Shown: positions 15,206 through 22,847, counted from the stretch's first letter. The stretch is DNA of 23,723 bases from an uncultured Ignavibacteria bacterium (GCA_937924675.1 CALEVL010000213.1:1-23723); one strand, 5' to 3'. Numbers and translations are program-made. Notes: generated by a model not told the origin, from the sequence alone.

Positions 15206-17461
15206 ATGAAACAAATTCTAATTCTGGCATTATTCGCATTCTCCTTTTCATCTAAAGTTTATTCAGATGAGATATTTGTGAAGGCAGGCAATTCAAACGG
15301 AGACAGGTTTAGATTGAATGTGAATTCATCAGATGCTTCTAAGACTGTATTCACTGCAAGTCTTTCGGGTTTCTATAAGGAAAGAGTTTTTATATCCGGA
15401 ACTGACTATGACAAGATATCCGTAAAAGATCAGGTATCACTCGGTGAACCAGGTGAAGCTATGTTACCTGTTATCACAAAGTTTGTTCAGATACCTAATA
15501 ATAAAAATGTGAGAGTTGTAGTTAATAATGCTTTGCATAAGGTTTTTACAGACTACAGAGTTGCACCATATTCTGCTCCGCCACTAAGAGACACAAAAGG
15601 TGATAATGTGAATGCAAATGAAAATCATTCATACTATGCAACAAATGATTTTATGCCAAACGAAATAATTTCCGTAAAGGAGATCTCAGCATTCAGAGAT
15701 ATAAGGATCGCAGTGATATCAATTTCTCCTGTTCAGTATAATCCTGTTACAGGTGAAATAAAGGTGTATTCACAAATTGATTTTGAACTTGTGTACGAAG
15801 GATTTTCCGGAACTAACAATATCAGTTCTGCATCAACAGGGATTGCAAAAAGCTTTGAGAATATTTATAAGGAGCTTGTTGTAAATTATGAAGCGCCATC
15901 TCATTTTGTAACTGCCCCAAAGCTTCTTGTCTTAGTTGCTGATGCACTGTATAATGGTGTCCTGCCATTGACTGATTGGAAAACAAAGAAAGGTATCAAA
16001 ACTACCATAGTCAGAAAATCTGAAATTGCCGGAGTACCATCTCCGACATCAGAACAGGTTAAGGCTTATCTGACACAAGTTTATAACTCAAGTGACAGAC
16101 CTGAATTCGTCTTGCTGGTCGGAGATGCTTCGGGCACAAATACTTTCCCATGGTTTACAGCAACGGGTGGAAAGTCTGATCACCCTTATCAGTGTCTTGA
16201 AGGAACTGACATTCTCCCCGACATCGTAGTTGGGAGAATATCAGTACAGACATTGCCTGAACTGGATTCAGCAGTATCAAAACTTCTTCAGTATGAGAAG
16301 CAACCTAATATGCTTCAGACCGATTGGTATAAGAGAGCAATTGTACTTCACAGTAACGATGGTATCGATCCTATAAACGGACAAGTTGCAAGTCGTGTAT
16401 TCATGAATGAAGGCGGGTTTACAAATGTCGATATGGTTAACAACAGTTTCTCACAATCTCAGATAACGGGGTTGATCAATCAGGGTGTTAGCTGGATATG
16501 GTTCATCGGACACGGCTCATCAACATCATGGGCTGATCCTGTTTGGAGTATGTCTAACATGCCTAATCTTAATTTCGGTCTGAAACAACCGTCAATAGTT
16601 TCAATCGCATGTTCAAATGCAGATCTGGATTATTCAACTACAAGCAATTGTTTTGGCGAAGCTTGGATAGAAAGAGAAAAAGGAAACTCGGCTTCCAATA
16701 TTGCTGCATCCACAGAGCTTTGCGCATTTTACACTACTGATACAATCGGAAGGGAAATGCTTTATGCATACTTCAGGCACGGTATATATGACTTCGGCTC
16801 TATGTTGAACTACGGCAAGATTAAAGCATATCAGTATTTTAACGGCAACGGAACCGTTACGGAAACTATAAATCAGTTCATGGTGCTTGGGGATCCAACT
16901 CAGGAAGCATTTTCAGATGTTCCGAAAAATGTCAACGTTACTTCTACTGTCAATGGCAACGATTACGTAGTTAACATCAAGGCAAACGGTCTGAATATCA
17001 GAGGAGCATTGGTTGCCATACATCAGACGGATTCTCTAAAGATAGCGGGGTACACAGACAGTCTTGGTAACTATGTTTTCAGTAAGAATCTGATAACGGA
17101 AAGTCTTCCTGTAACTGCTGTTGTAACCGGAAAGAATCTTCATCCGTTCGAAGGTAATCTCGTCATTACATCGATTAGCGGAACTTTGAATAATGCCACT
17201 GATTTTCAACTGCAGCAGAATTATCCGAATCCGTTCAATCCATCAACTGTAATAAGATTTAATCTGCCTGAAAAATCTTTTGCTACAATAAAAGTGTATG
17301 ATATACTTGGAAAGCAGGTTGCAGAATTGGTGAACGGCAATCTTTCGGCAGGCGAGTATAAGATTGATTTTAATGCCTCTGAACTTTCTGCCGGAGTATA
17401 TCTTTATAAACTCGTTGCAGGGGAGTTTAGCAAAACGATGAAGATGACGGTGCTGAAGTAG
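15206..17461 (+). CDS. Gingipain-like (C25) cysteine protease with T9SS sorting domain
   Basis: This is a predicted secreted protease. An N-terminal Sec signal peptide (about 1-20, hydrophobic core I-L-I-L-A-L-F-A-F) is followed by a propeptide-like region (about 25-235) and a C25 catalytic domain (about 240-580). The catalytic dyad is visible as G-H-G (H436) and A-C-S-N (C469). The 33-residue spacing equals that of H211/C244 in RgpB. An Ig-like domain (about 580-660) and a type IX secretion C-terminal domain (668-751) follow, the latter beginning with Q-N-Y-P-N-P-F-N-P-S-T and ending in a Lys-rich tail. It would cross the inner membrane by Sec and the outer membrane by T9SS, and remain surface-bound or be released. 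An intrinsic terminator lies about 95 bp downstream. Substrate preference cannot be read. Confidence 0.9.
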   Translation: MKQILILALFAFSFSSKVYSDEIFVKAGNSNGDRFRLNVNSSDASKTVFTASLSGFYKERVFISGTDYDKISVKDQVSLGEPGEAMLPVITKFVQIPNNKNVRVVVNNALHKVFTDYRVAPYSAPPLRDTKGDNVNANENHSYYATNDFMPNEIISVKEISAFRDIRIAVISISPVQYNPVTGEIKVYSQIDFELVYEGFSGTNNISSASTGIAKSFENIYKELVVNYEAPSHFVTAPKLLVLVADALYNGVLPLTDWKTKKGIKTTIVRKSEIAGVPSPTSEQVKAYLTQVYNSSDRPEFVLLVGDASGTNTFPWFTATGGKSDHPYQCLEGTDILPDIVVGRISVQTLPELDSAVSKLLQYEKQPNMLQTDWYKRAIVLHSNDGIDPINGQVASRVFMNEGGFTNVDMVNNSFSQSQITGLINQGVSWIWFIGHGSSTSWADPVWSMSNMPNLNFGLKQPSIVSIACSNADLDYSTTSNCFGEAWIEREKGNSASNIAASTELCAFYTTDTIGREMLYAYFRHGIYDFGSMLNYGKIKAYQYFNGNGTVTETINQFMVLGDPTQEAFSDVPKNVNVTSTVNGNDYVVNIKANGLNIRGALVAIHQTDSLKIAGYTDSLGNYVFSKNLITESLPVTAVVTGKNLHPFEGNLVITSISGTLNNATDFQLQQNYPNPFNPSTVIRFNLPEKSFATIKVYDILGKQVAELVNGNLSAGEYKIDFNASELSAGVYLYKLVAGEFSKTMKMTVLK

Positions 17462-17462
17462 C

Positions 17463-17507
17463 TGAAAGTTGCCCCGCAGGGGGCCCTTCGGGAAAAGTTG
17501 AAAGTTG
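17463..17507. repeat. GC-rich hairpin unit flanked by short direct repeats
   Basis: The direct repeat TGAAAGTTG occurs at 17463-17471 and 17499-17507. Between them lie a GCCCC/GGGGC hairpin with a 4-base loop and a C-TTCG-G tetraloop motif. The string TTGCCCCGC (17469-17477) recurs at 17835-17843 inside the 5' end of recJ. It is probably a repeat fragment; it lies just after the protease stop codon. Confidence 0.45.
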
Positions 17508-17555
17508 ATTCTTGACAATTTGAATAGAAAGATTTGCAAAATTTCAGATATTTTG

Positions 17556-17588
17556 AGAGCACAGTTCCAAGTGGGCTGTGCTCTTTTT
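17556..17588 (+). terminator. Rho-independent terminator after the C25-like protease gene
   Basis: AGAGCACAG (17556-17564) pairs perfectly with CTGTGCTCT (17576-17584) around an 11-base loop, followed by a T-run. It ends the transcript of the protease gene and separates it from the tRNA-recJ unit. Confidence 0.88.
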
Positions 17589-17664
17589 ATTAGAAAAGGG
17601 TCCTTAATATAGATGCTCCATTTGAGGTTAATCTTCTTCTTGCAGGTGAGAAAGGCTTTGCAAA

Positions 17665-17695
17665 TTGAAATAACAAACTAATATCATTATCTTGC
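17665..17695 (+). promoter_or_regulatory. Candidate promoter of tRNA-Leu (and recJ)
   Basis: TTG (17665-17667), a 20-base spacer and TATCTTGC (17688-17695) resemble the Bacteroidota TTG-N19/20-TAnnTTTG pattern. The box ends 6 bases before the first base of the tRNA, so the primary transcript would start very close to the mature 5' end. Confidence 0.4.
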
Positions 17696-17701
17696 ACGCG
17701 A

Positions 17702-17785
17702 GCTCAAGTGGCGGAACTGGTAGACGCGCTGCATTCAGGGTGCAGTCTGAGTATTCAGGTGGGGGTTCGAGTCCCCCCTCGAGCA
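17702..17785 (+). tRNA. tRNA-Leu (anticodon CAG)
   Basis: The full class II tRNA fold can be drawn. The acceptor strands are 17702-17708 and 17778-17784, with one A-C mismatch at the fifth pair, and the discriminator is A17785. The D arm reads TGGCGGAACTGGTAGACGC. The anticodon stem CTGCA/TGCAG encloses the loop TTCAGGG, giving anticodon CAG for CUG codons. A long variable arm has the stem CTGA/TCAG, and the T arm is GGGGG-TTCGAGT-CCCCC. The terminal CCA is not encoded. recJ starts about 20 bp downstream. Confidence 0.95.
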
Positions 17786-17806
17786 CAAGAAATAAAGCCA
17801 TGAAAA

Positions 17807-19600
17807 TTGAAAAAAAATTGGAAACTAAAAGAGCTTGCCCCGCGAAGAGCATCTTCCGGTGGGGAGAGCGGACTATTTGATGAAGAGGAACTGAGTCTGT
17901 TAAGGCAGGAATTGAGTGGGTTGAAAACCAATTCCAATTTACCTGAAGTAATCCTAAAACTTCTCTATATGAGAGGAGTCACTGATTTCGCAGGAGTTCA
18001 GAGATTCTTCTATTCTTCTACAGAACACAGCAAGACTAATCTGCAATGGCTGTATGATCCTTTCGTCATGAAGGATTGTAAGATCGCCTGTGACAGAATA
18101 ATCACTGCAATAAATGACAAAGAGAAGATCATGGTCCTTGGTGATTATGATGTTGACGGCACCTGCGGTGTATCACTCTTCTATCTCTTCCTGAAGGAAC
18201 TTGGAATTGAACCTGAAATTTACATCCCTGACAGGATCAATGAGGGATATGGTATTTCTATTGATGCCATTGATTCTGCAGAATCTCAGGGAATCAAACT
18301 GATCGTTGCAATTGATTGTGGCATAACCGCTTGCGAAAAAGTAAAGTATGCAAATGAGAAAGGAATTGAATTCATAATCTGCGATCATCATCAACCGCCC
18401 GATGAAATTCCTGATGCTCTTGCTGTCATAGATGTTCATAGAAAGGATGATGACTATCCATACAAAGACCTGTGCGGAACCGGTGTTGCTTATAAACTTG
18501 CAACTGCGGTTGCAGTTAAACTTGGCAAACCGGAACTGACCGACAAGTATCTTGATCTTGTTGCTGTTGCTACTGCTTCTGACATTGTTCCAATGACTGA
18601 CGAGAACAGAATTCTGGTTAAGGAGGGTCTTAAGCTTCTCAACACCTCACCAAGAAATTCCATAACCAGACTGATTGAGTTAAGCGGACTGGAATCTAAG
18701 ACTATCACTACAAGCAACATTGTCTTTACTCTTGCTCCAAGAATCAATGCTGTTGGAAGAATGGGTGATGCGAAGAGAGCTGTCTTGCTGTTAACCAGTG
18801 AGGATAAAGATACTATTAATGATTATGCCAAAGTACTTCAGGGTGTAAATGAAGAAAGAAGGGAAGTTGATAAGAATATTACTGATGACGCATTTAAGAT
18901 GTTTGAAGAATCGGATGATTTTGAGAATGGGAATTCAATTGTAATCTACAATAAAGATTGGCATCCCGGAGTTGTGGGAATTGTAGCTGCAAGACTCGTT
19001 GAAAAATACAATCTTCCTTCTATAGTTCTTACTGAAGTTAACGGTTATGCAAAAGGCAGTGCGCGAAGCATTAACTCTTTCAATATCTATGATGCCCTAA
19101 AGCAATGCAATGACTCGCTCAGGCAATTCGGCGGTCACTTTCATGCGGCAGGACTCGAACTTGAGGTTGATAAGATCGAGGAGTTCAAAAAACAGTTCAG
19201 CGAGATTGCAGCAAAGGGACTTACAGATGAGCAACTTGAACCTGTAATAGATGTTGATGCTGAGATCAAGCTAACTGAACTTGATGACAGAATGATAAAG
19301 ATTCTGAACTATTTCGAACCTTACGGTCCGGAGAATATGGCTCCTGTATTTGTTACCAGAGATCTGAAGATAGTCGGTGATGTCAGAAAGGCAAAAGCCA
19401 ATACTCATATCTTCAAAGTTATGGAACCGGAAACGAAAAAATTCTTTGATTGCGTATTCTTCAATTCTGCCGCTTACAGCGAAGACATTATCTCAGGAAA
19501 GTTTTGCGATATCTGTTATTCGGTAGACAGAAACTTTTGGAACGGTAGGGAATATATTAAGCTGAGAATTCGCGACATGAGATCTTTCACTTTAAGATAA
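17807..19600 (+). CDS. recJ: Single-stranded-DNA-specific exonuclease RecJ
   Basis: RecJ degrades single-stranded DNA 5'-to-3' in recombination, mismatch and base-excision repair. The DHH domain shows motif I D-Y-D-V-D-G (113-118) and the D-H-H signature (193-195). The DHHA1 region contains S-A-R-S-I (about 423) and G-G-H-x-x-A-A-G (about 444-451), and an OB-like C-terminal domain follows (about 470-597). The length of 597 aa is normal. The start is taken as TTG at 17807, giving M-K-K-N-W-K-L-K-E, which matches the usual W-x-L-K opening. No Shine-Dalgarno sequence is visible. An ATG at 17800 is out of frame and would join only by a shift in the A8 run at 17810-17817. Residues 10-23 come from a GC-rich hairpin sequence and look inserted. 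Confidence 0.92.
   Translation: MKKNWKLKELAPRRASSGGESGLFDEEELSLLRQELSGLKTNSNLPEVILKLLYMRGVTDFAGVQRFFYSSTEHSKTNLQWLYDPFVMKDCKIACDRIITAINDKEKIMVLGDYDVDGTCGVSLFYLFLKELGIEPEIYIPDRINEGYGISIDAIDSAESQGIKLIVAIDCGITACEKVKYANEKGIEFIICDHHQPPDEIPDALAVIDVHRKDDDYPYKDLCGTGVAYKLATAVAVKLGKPELTDKYLDLVAVATASDIVPMTDENRILVKEGLKLLNTSPRNSITRLIELSGLESKTITTSNIVFTLAPRINAVGRMGDAKRAVLLLTSEDKDTINDYAKVLQGVNEERREVDKNITDDAFKMFEESDDFENGNSIVIYNKDWHPGVVGIVAARLVEKYNLPSIVLTEVNGYAKGSARSINSFNIYDALKQCNDSLRQFGGHFHAAGLELEVDKIEEFKKQFSEIAAKGLTDEQLEPVIDVDAEIKLTELDDRMIKILNYFEPYGPENMAPVFVTRDLKIVGDVRKAKANTHIFKVMEPETKKFFDCVFFNSAAYSEDIISGKFCDICYSVDRNFWNGREYIKLRIRDMRSFTLR
17838..17864. repeat. GC-rich hairpin inside the 5' end of recJ
   Basis: CCCC (17838-17841) pairs with GGGG (17861-17864), and inside it GAAGA (17844-17848) pairs with TCTTC (17852-17856) around loop GCA. 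The stretch encodes residues of the unusual A-P-R-R-A-S-S-G-G-E-S-G segment of RecJ and shares TTGCCCCGC with the element at 17463-17507. It could hinder early translation or be a repeat inserted in frame. Confidence 0.5.
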
Positions 19601-19631
19601 AATCAAAAATAATCCTTACGGAGAATAATTA

Positions 19632-20360
19632 ATGTCAGGTCATTCAAAGTGGGCAACAATAAAAAGAAAGAAAGCTGCAACTGATGCAGCCAGAGGAAAA
19701 GTCTTTACAAAGATCATCAAGGAAATAACAATTTCTGCAAGAGACGGCGGCGGTGACCCGGATGCAAATCCAAGACTCAGGCTGGCAATTCAGACTGCCA
19801 AAGGAAGCAATATGCCTCAGGATAATATTACCAGAGCTATCAAAAAAGGAACCGGTGAACTTGAGGGTGTTAAGTACGAAGAGATTACTTATGAAGGATA
19901 TGCACCGGGAGGAATTGCTATGGTGATCGAATCAGTAACGGACAACAAGAACAGAACGGTTGCCGAGCTAAGACATTTGATTTCTAAAAACAACGGAAAT
20001 CTCGGCGAGTCAGGTTCAGTTGCATGGATGTTTGACAGAAAAGGAGTTATAAGTGTTGAAAAGGCAGGTGTTAGTGAAGACGATCTTATGGAACTTATTC
20101 TTGAAGCCGGAGCAGATGATTTGAAGACAGAAGGTGATTTCTTTGAAGTTGTTTGTTCGCTTGAAAGCTTCGAACGCACCAGGAAAGCCATTGAAGATAA
20201 GGGCTATAAGATTGAAAGCGCTTCACTACAGTATTTAGCAAAAGATTTATTACCTGTGGACTCTGCGAAAGTTGATGAAGTTATAAGATGCATTGAAGCC
20301 ATTGAGGACAACGATGATGTTCAGAATGTATTTACCAACGCAGATTTCCCTGACGAATAG
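19632..20360 (+). CDS. yebC: YebC/TACO1-family translation or transcription regulator
   Basis: This 242-aa protein is a full-length YebC family member. It opens with the invariant M-S-G-H-S-K-W-A-T-I-K-R-K-K-A and continues with F-T-K-I-I-K-E-I, N-P-R-L-R and M-P-x-D-N-I-x-R-A-I-K-K-G. The central region has Y-E-G-Y-A-P-G-G-I-A and the acidic surface typical of the three-domain fold. YebC proteins were described as transcriptional regulators (PmpR), and one even as a regulator of ruvCAB. More recent work supports a role in translation of difficult, proline-rich stretches, like mitochondrial TACO1. A Shine-Dalgarno-like GGAG lies about 10 bases before the ATG. It sits between recJ and ruvC, the classical yebC-ruvC neighbourhood, with 31- and 21-bp gaps. 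Confidence 0.95.
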   Translation: MSGHSKWATIKRKKAATDAARGKVFTKIIKEITISARDGGGDPDANPRLRLAIQTAKGSNMPQDNITRAIKKGTGELEGVKYEEITYEGYAPGGIAMVIESVTDNKNRTVAELRHLISKNNGNLGESGSVAWMFDRKGVISVEKAGVSEDDLMELILEAGADDLKTEGDFFEVVCSLESFERTRKAIEDKGYKIESASLQYLAKDLLPVDSAKVDEVIRCIEAIEDNDDVQNVFTNADFPDE

Positions 20361-20381
20361 TTTACCGCTGATCAAAAAAAT

Positions 20382-20945
20382 ATGAGGATACTGGGAATTG
20401 ATCCCGGTACTGCAATTACCGGAATCGGACTTATCGAAAGCCAGGGGCCGGTGATCAAGCTGATACATTTTGAATCACTTCGTCTGAACTCTTCTCTGCT
20501 GTTAACAGTCAGGTTGAAAAAGATCTACGATAATTGTATCAGATGCATAGAAGAATTCAACCCTGATGAACTTGCCGTTGAGACAGCATTCTATGGAAAG
20601 AATATCCAGTCAACCCTGAAACTCGGACAGGCTAGAGGTGTTGCAATAATTGCCGGTCTGAATTCTGAACTTTCCGTTTCAGAGTATTCACCAAGAGAAG
20701 TTAAAAAATCTGTTACAGGCAACGGTGCATCATCCAAGAATCATGTTCAGTATATGGTTAAAGCTATCTTGGGAATTAAGGATGATCTTCCGGACTTCGA
20801 TTGCACTGATGCTCTAGCAGTTGCTTTGTGTCATGTTTACAGCGGCCAGAATGTTTACAAGACTTCAAACGGAAGCACAAGAAACTCATGGACAAAATTT
20901 GTCGAGAATAATCCGGCATTAAAAATTGAACACAGAAAGAAATGA
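20382..20945 (+). CDS. ruvC: Holliday junction resolvase RuvC
   Basis: RuvC cuts Holliday junctions symmetrically in complex with RuvAB. The RNase H-like fold opens with R-I-L-G-I-D-P-G-T, and the four acidic catalytic residues are visible as D7, E67 (A-V-E-T), D140 and D143 (F-D-C-T-D-A). The length of 187 aa is slightly above the usual 160-175 because of a basic C-terminal tail. The ATG at 20382 gives the canonical N terminus. Its TGA overlaps the ruvA ATG (ATGA), so the two are translationally coupled. ruvB is not in the window. Confidence 0.96.
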   Translation: MRILGIDPGTAITGIGLIESQGPVIKLIHFESLRLNSSLLLTVRLKKIYDNCIRCIEEFNPDELAVETAFYGKNIQSTLKLGQARGVAIIAGLNSELSVSEYSPREVKKSVTGNGASSKNHVQYMVKAILGIKDDLPDFDCTDALAVALCHVYSGQNVYKTSNGSTRNSWTKFVENNPALKIEHRKK

Positions 20946-21556
20946 TTGCATCTCTGAGAGGTAAGCTGATTTCTAAGGGAAAGAATGAAGCGGTGATAGA
21001 AGCCTCCGGTGTTGGTTATCATGTTTTTCTCTCACGGACTGCCTCTGAATTACTATCGAATATTGGTGAAGAGTATCAGGTGCTTACATATCTGGATGTA
21101 AAGGAAAATTCTTTGCAGCTATATGGATTCTCAGATTTACGTGAGAAGGAAATCTACAGACTACTCATTAGCGTGAGCGGCATTGGGCCGAAGATTGCCC
21201 ATTCCTTTCTTGCAAACCTGACTTTTGAAGAGATTATTGGCACAATAAACAGTGGCGGGAGGGGATTCCCTGTGAAGATACCCGGACTTGGTCTGAAGAA
21301 ACTCGAACTTATCTCGATGACATTGAAAGACAAGATATTCAAAATAGGTTTCGATAGTGAGAATGCATCAGGAATACAAGCCGGAGTTGTGGATTCTGAT
21401 ACGTCCAGGTTTGAAGCGTTAAGCGCTCTGCTGAATCTCGGATATCAGCGATCTGAAGCTGAGAAAATTATAAGGGAAGTACTCAAAAGTGAAGAAAATA
21501 CAAAGATCAGCACGGAAGAGCTGATCAGAAAATCACTCGAATTCATATCTAAATAA
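20942..21556 (+). CDS. ruvA: Holliday junction branch-migration protein RuvA
   Basis: RuvA tetramers bind four-way junctions and load the RuvB motor. The N-terminal OB domain (1-65) opens M-I-A-S-L-R-G-K-L. The first helix-hairpin-helix is V-S-G-I-G-P-K-I-A (about 77-85), and the second is I-P-G-L-G-L-K-K-L-E (about 114-123). The RuvB-binding C-terminal domain III (about 155-204) is joined by a flexible linker and contains A-L-S-A-L-L-N-L-G-Y. The second HhH departs from the usual G-I-G-K-K-T-A-E-R, which may alter DNA contacts. The length of 204 aa is normal. It starts inside the ruvC stop and ends 2 bp before ppa. Confidence 0.94.
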   Translation: MIASLRGKLISKGKNEAVIEASGVGYHVFLSRTASELLSNIGEEYQVLTYLDVKENSLQLYGFSDLREKEIYRLLISVSGIGPKIAHSFLANLTFEEIIGTINSGGRGFPVKIPGLGLKKLELISMTLKDKIFKIGFDSENASGIQAGVVDSDTSRFEALSALLNLGYQRSEAEKIIREVLKSEENTKISTEELIRKSLEFISK

Positions 21557-21558
21557 TA

Positions 21559-22239
21559 ATGGAATCAAATCTGGAAGAAATCTGGAGCAAGATAAGGCTC
21601 CTTATGATGTCACATCCCTGGCATGGAATTCCAATAGGGAAGCAATCTCCGGCAATTGTCACAACTTACGTTGAGATAGTTCCGACAGATACAGTAAAAT
21701 ATGAAATAGAAAAGCATAGCGGTTTTTTGAAGGTTGACCGGCCGCAGAAGTATTCGAATGTTTGCCCGACACCATATGGCTTTATTCCCCAGACTTTGTG
21801 TGCTGCAAATGTTGCTGATTTTTGCATGAAGAAAACCGGCCGCACTAATATCATAGGCGACGGAGATCCACTTGATATTTGTGTGGTTACGGAAAAGCCC
21901 CTTAACCACAGCAGAATACTCCTGCAGGCAATTCCTATCGGCGGTCTGAGGATGATCGACAACAATGAGGCAGATGATAAAATTATTGCTGTAATGAAGA
22001 ACGATGCTATCTTCAGCGAATGGAGAGATATTGGTGATTGCTCAGAATCATTTATTGAAAGACTCAAACATTACTTTCTTACTTACAAAGATGCACCGGG
22101 TTCACAAGGTAAAGGATGTGAAATAGAAAGAGTTTACGGAAGAGATGAGGCGTATGAAGTCATAAATGCCGCAAGCAAGGATTATCTTGCTAAGTATGAA
22201 GACCTTAACAATCTGCTCAACAGGGAAGACATCTTATGA
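21559..22239 (+). CDS. ppa: Inorganic pyrophosphatase (family I)
   Basis: This soluble enzyme hydrolyses PPi to two phosphates with Mg2+, pulling forward nucleic-acid and protein synthesis. Active-site features are E-I-x-x-x-x-x-V-K-Y-E-I-E-K with G-F-L-K-V-D-R (about 35-58), Y-G-F-I-P (about 74-78) and the signature G-D-G-D-P-L-D (100-106) carrying the metal-binding aspartates. K-H-Y-F-L-T-Y-K-D (about 170-178) matches the conserved C-terminal motif. At 226 aa it is longer than E. coli Ppa (176 aa), with extra N- and C-terminal residues. It begins 2 bp after the ruvA stop with no room for a separate ribosome binding site, so it is probably translated from the recJ/yebC/ruvCA transcript. Its stop codon abuts that of the convergent arsC-like gene. 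Confidence 0.93.
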   Translation: MESNLEEIWSKIRLLMMSHPWHGIPIGKQSPAIVTTYVEIVPTDTVKYEIEKHSGFLKVDRPQKYSNVCPTPYGFIPQTLCAANVADFCMKKTGRTNIIGDGDPLDICVVTEKPLNHSRILLQAIPIGGLRMIDNNEADDKIIAVMKNDAIFSEWRDIGDCSESFIERLKHYFLTYKDAPGSQGKGCEIERVYGRDEAYEVINAASKDYLAKYEDLNNLLNREDIL

Positions 22240-22686
22240 TTTCTTAACGGCAGGTTTGCTTTTTGCCTTTATCTTTGTTTCGTACAAATGTGTGAATGCT
22301 TTCTTGATGTCATCCCTTACCTCTCTGTATTCATTCAGAATGTTTTCTTTGCTGCCCTTAGCCAATGCCGGATCAATAAATCCAATGTGAATCTTCTTGC
22401 TTACCCTGCCTGAGAATTTTGGCAAAGATTTTTTTGCATTGTCGCATAAAGTAATCACATAGTCGAACGACTTTCCTGCATAATCAAAGACATCTTTAGG
22501 ATAATGGTCTTTCATATCTATGCCGACTTCATTCATTACTTCTATAGTAGAGCGGCTTAATGAGTTTTCAGGCTCAGTCCCGGCAGATATGATTTCCAGC
22601 TCCGGTGAGATCTCTCTTAGGAATGCCTCCGCCATCTGGCTTCTGCAGGAATTTCCTGTGCAGACAATTAGTATTTTTTTCTTCAT
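22234..22686 (-). CDS. arsC: ArsC-like low-molecular-weight phosphatase family protein
   Basis: This 150-aa protein has the P-loop C-x5-R (C9-R15) in V-C-T-G-N-S-C-R-S, the same opening as thioredoxin-coupled arsenate reductases. It also has the general-acid Asp in I-D-P (about 105). Compared with S. aureus ArsC (Cys10, Cys82, Cys89), Cys9 and Cys81 (T-L-C-D-N-A) are present, but the position of Cys89 is Leu88. The usual disulfide relay would therefore be incomplete, so it may use another thiol or act as a phosphatase. A Lys-rich tail (about 138-150) is unusual. No arsR or arsenite pump is adjacent. It overlaps ppa by 6 bp tail to tail. ATG at 22686 is the start. Confidence 0.85.
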   Translation of the reverse strand: MKKKILIVCTGNSCRSQMAEAFLREISPELEIISAGTEPENSLSRSTIEVMNEVGIDMKDHYPKDVFDYAGKSFDYVITLCDNAKKSLPKFSGRVSKKIHIGFIDPALAKGSKENILNEYREVRDDIKKAFTHLYETKIKAKSKPAVKKS

Positions 22687-22847
22687 AAGTCATGTGCAAT
22701 ATATAAAAATTATCTTTAGAATGTTGTTAAAGATTTGTAAATATCCTCCTGTCAGATTTCAGCTTCATAATTCGTACAAATAAGTACAGACTATTGCGGA
22801 TTCAGATGGGGAATCTCGGAAACTATTACCGAATAATAGAATTAGAA

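Noticed and set aside
17512..17517. TTGACA resembling a sigma-70 -35 box before the terminator hairpin (possible small RNA)
   Set aside because: There is no TATAAT-like or TAnnTTTG box at a proper distance, and the organism seems to use Bacteroidota-type promoters.
17692..17880. Small open frame running through the tRNA
   Set aside because: It overlaps the whole tRNA-Leu and ends within recJ; only the ATG at 17800 could start it outside the tRNA, giving a 26-aa peptide with no support.
22166..22783. Two plus-strand open frames (22166-22390, 22520-22783) opposite the arsC-like gene
   Set aside because: They are antisense shadows of the well-supported ArsC-like coding sequence.
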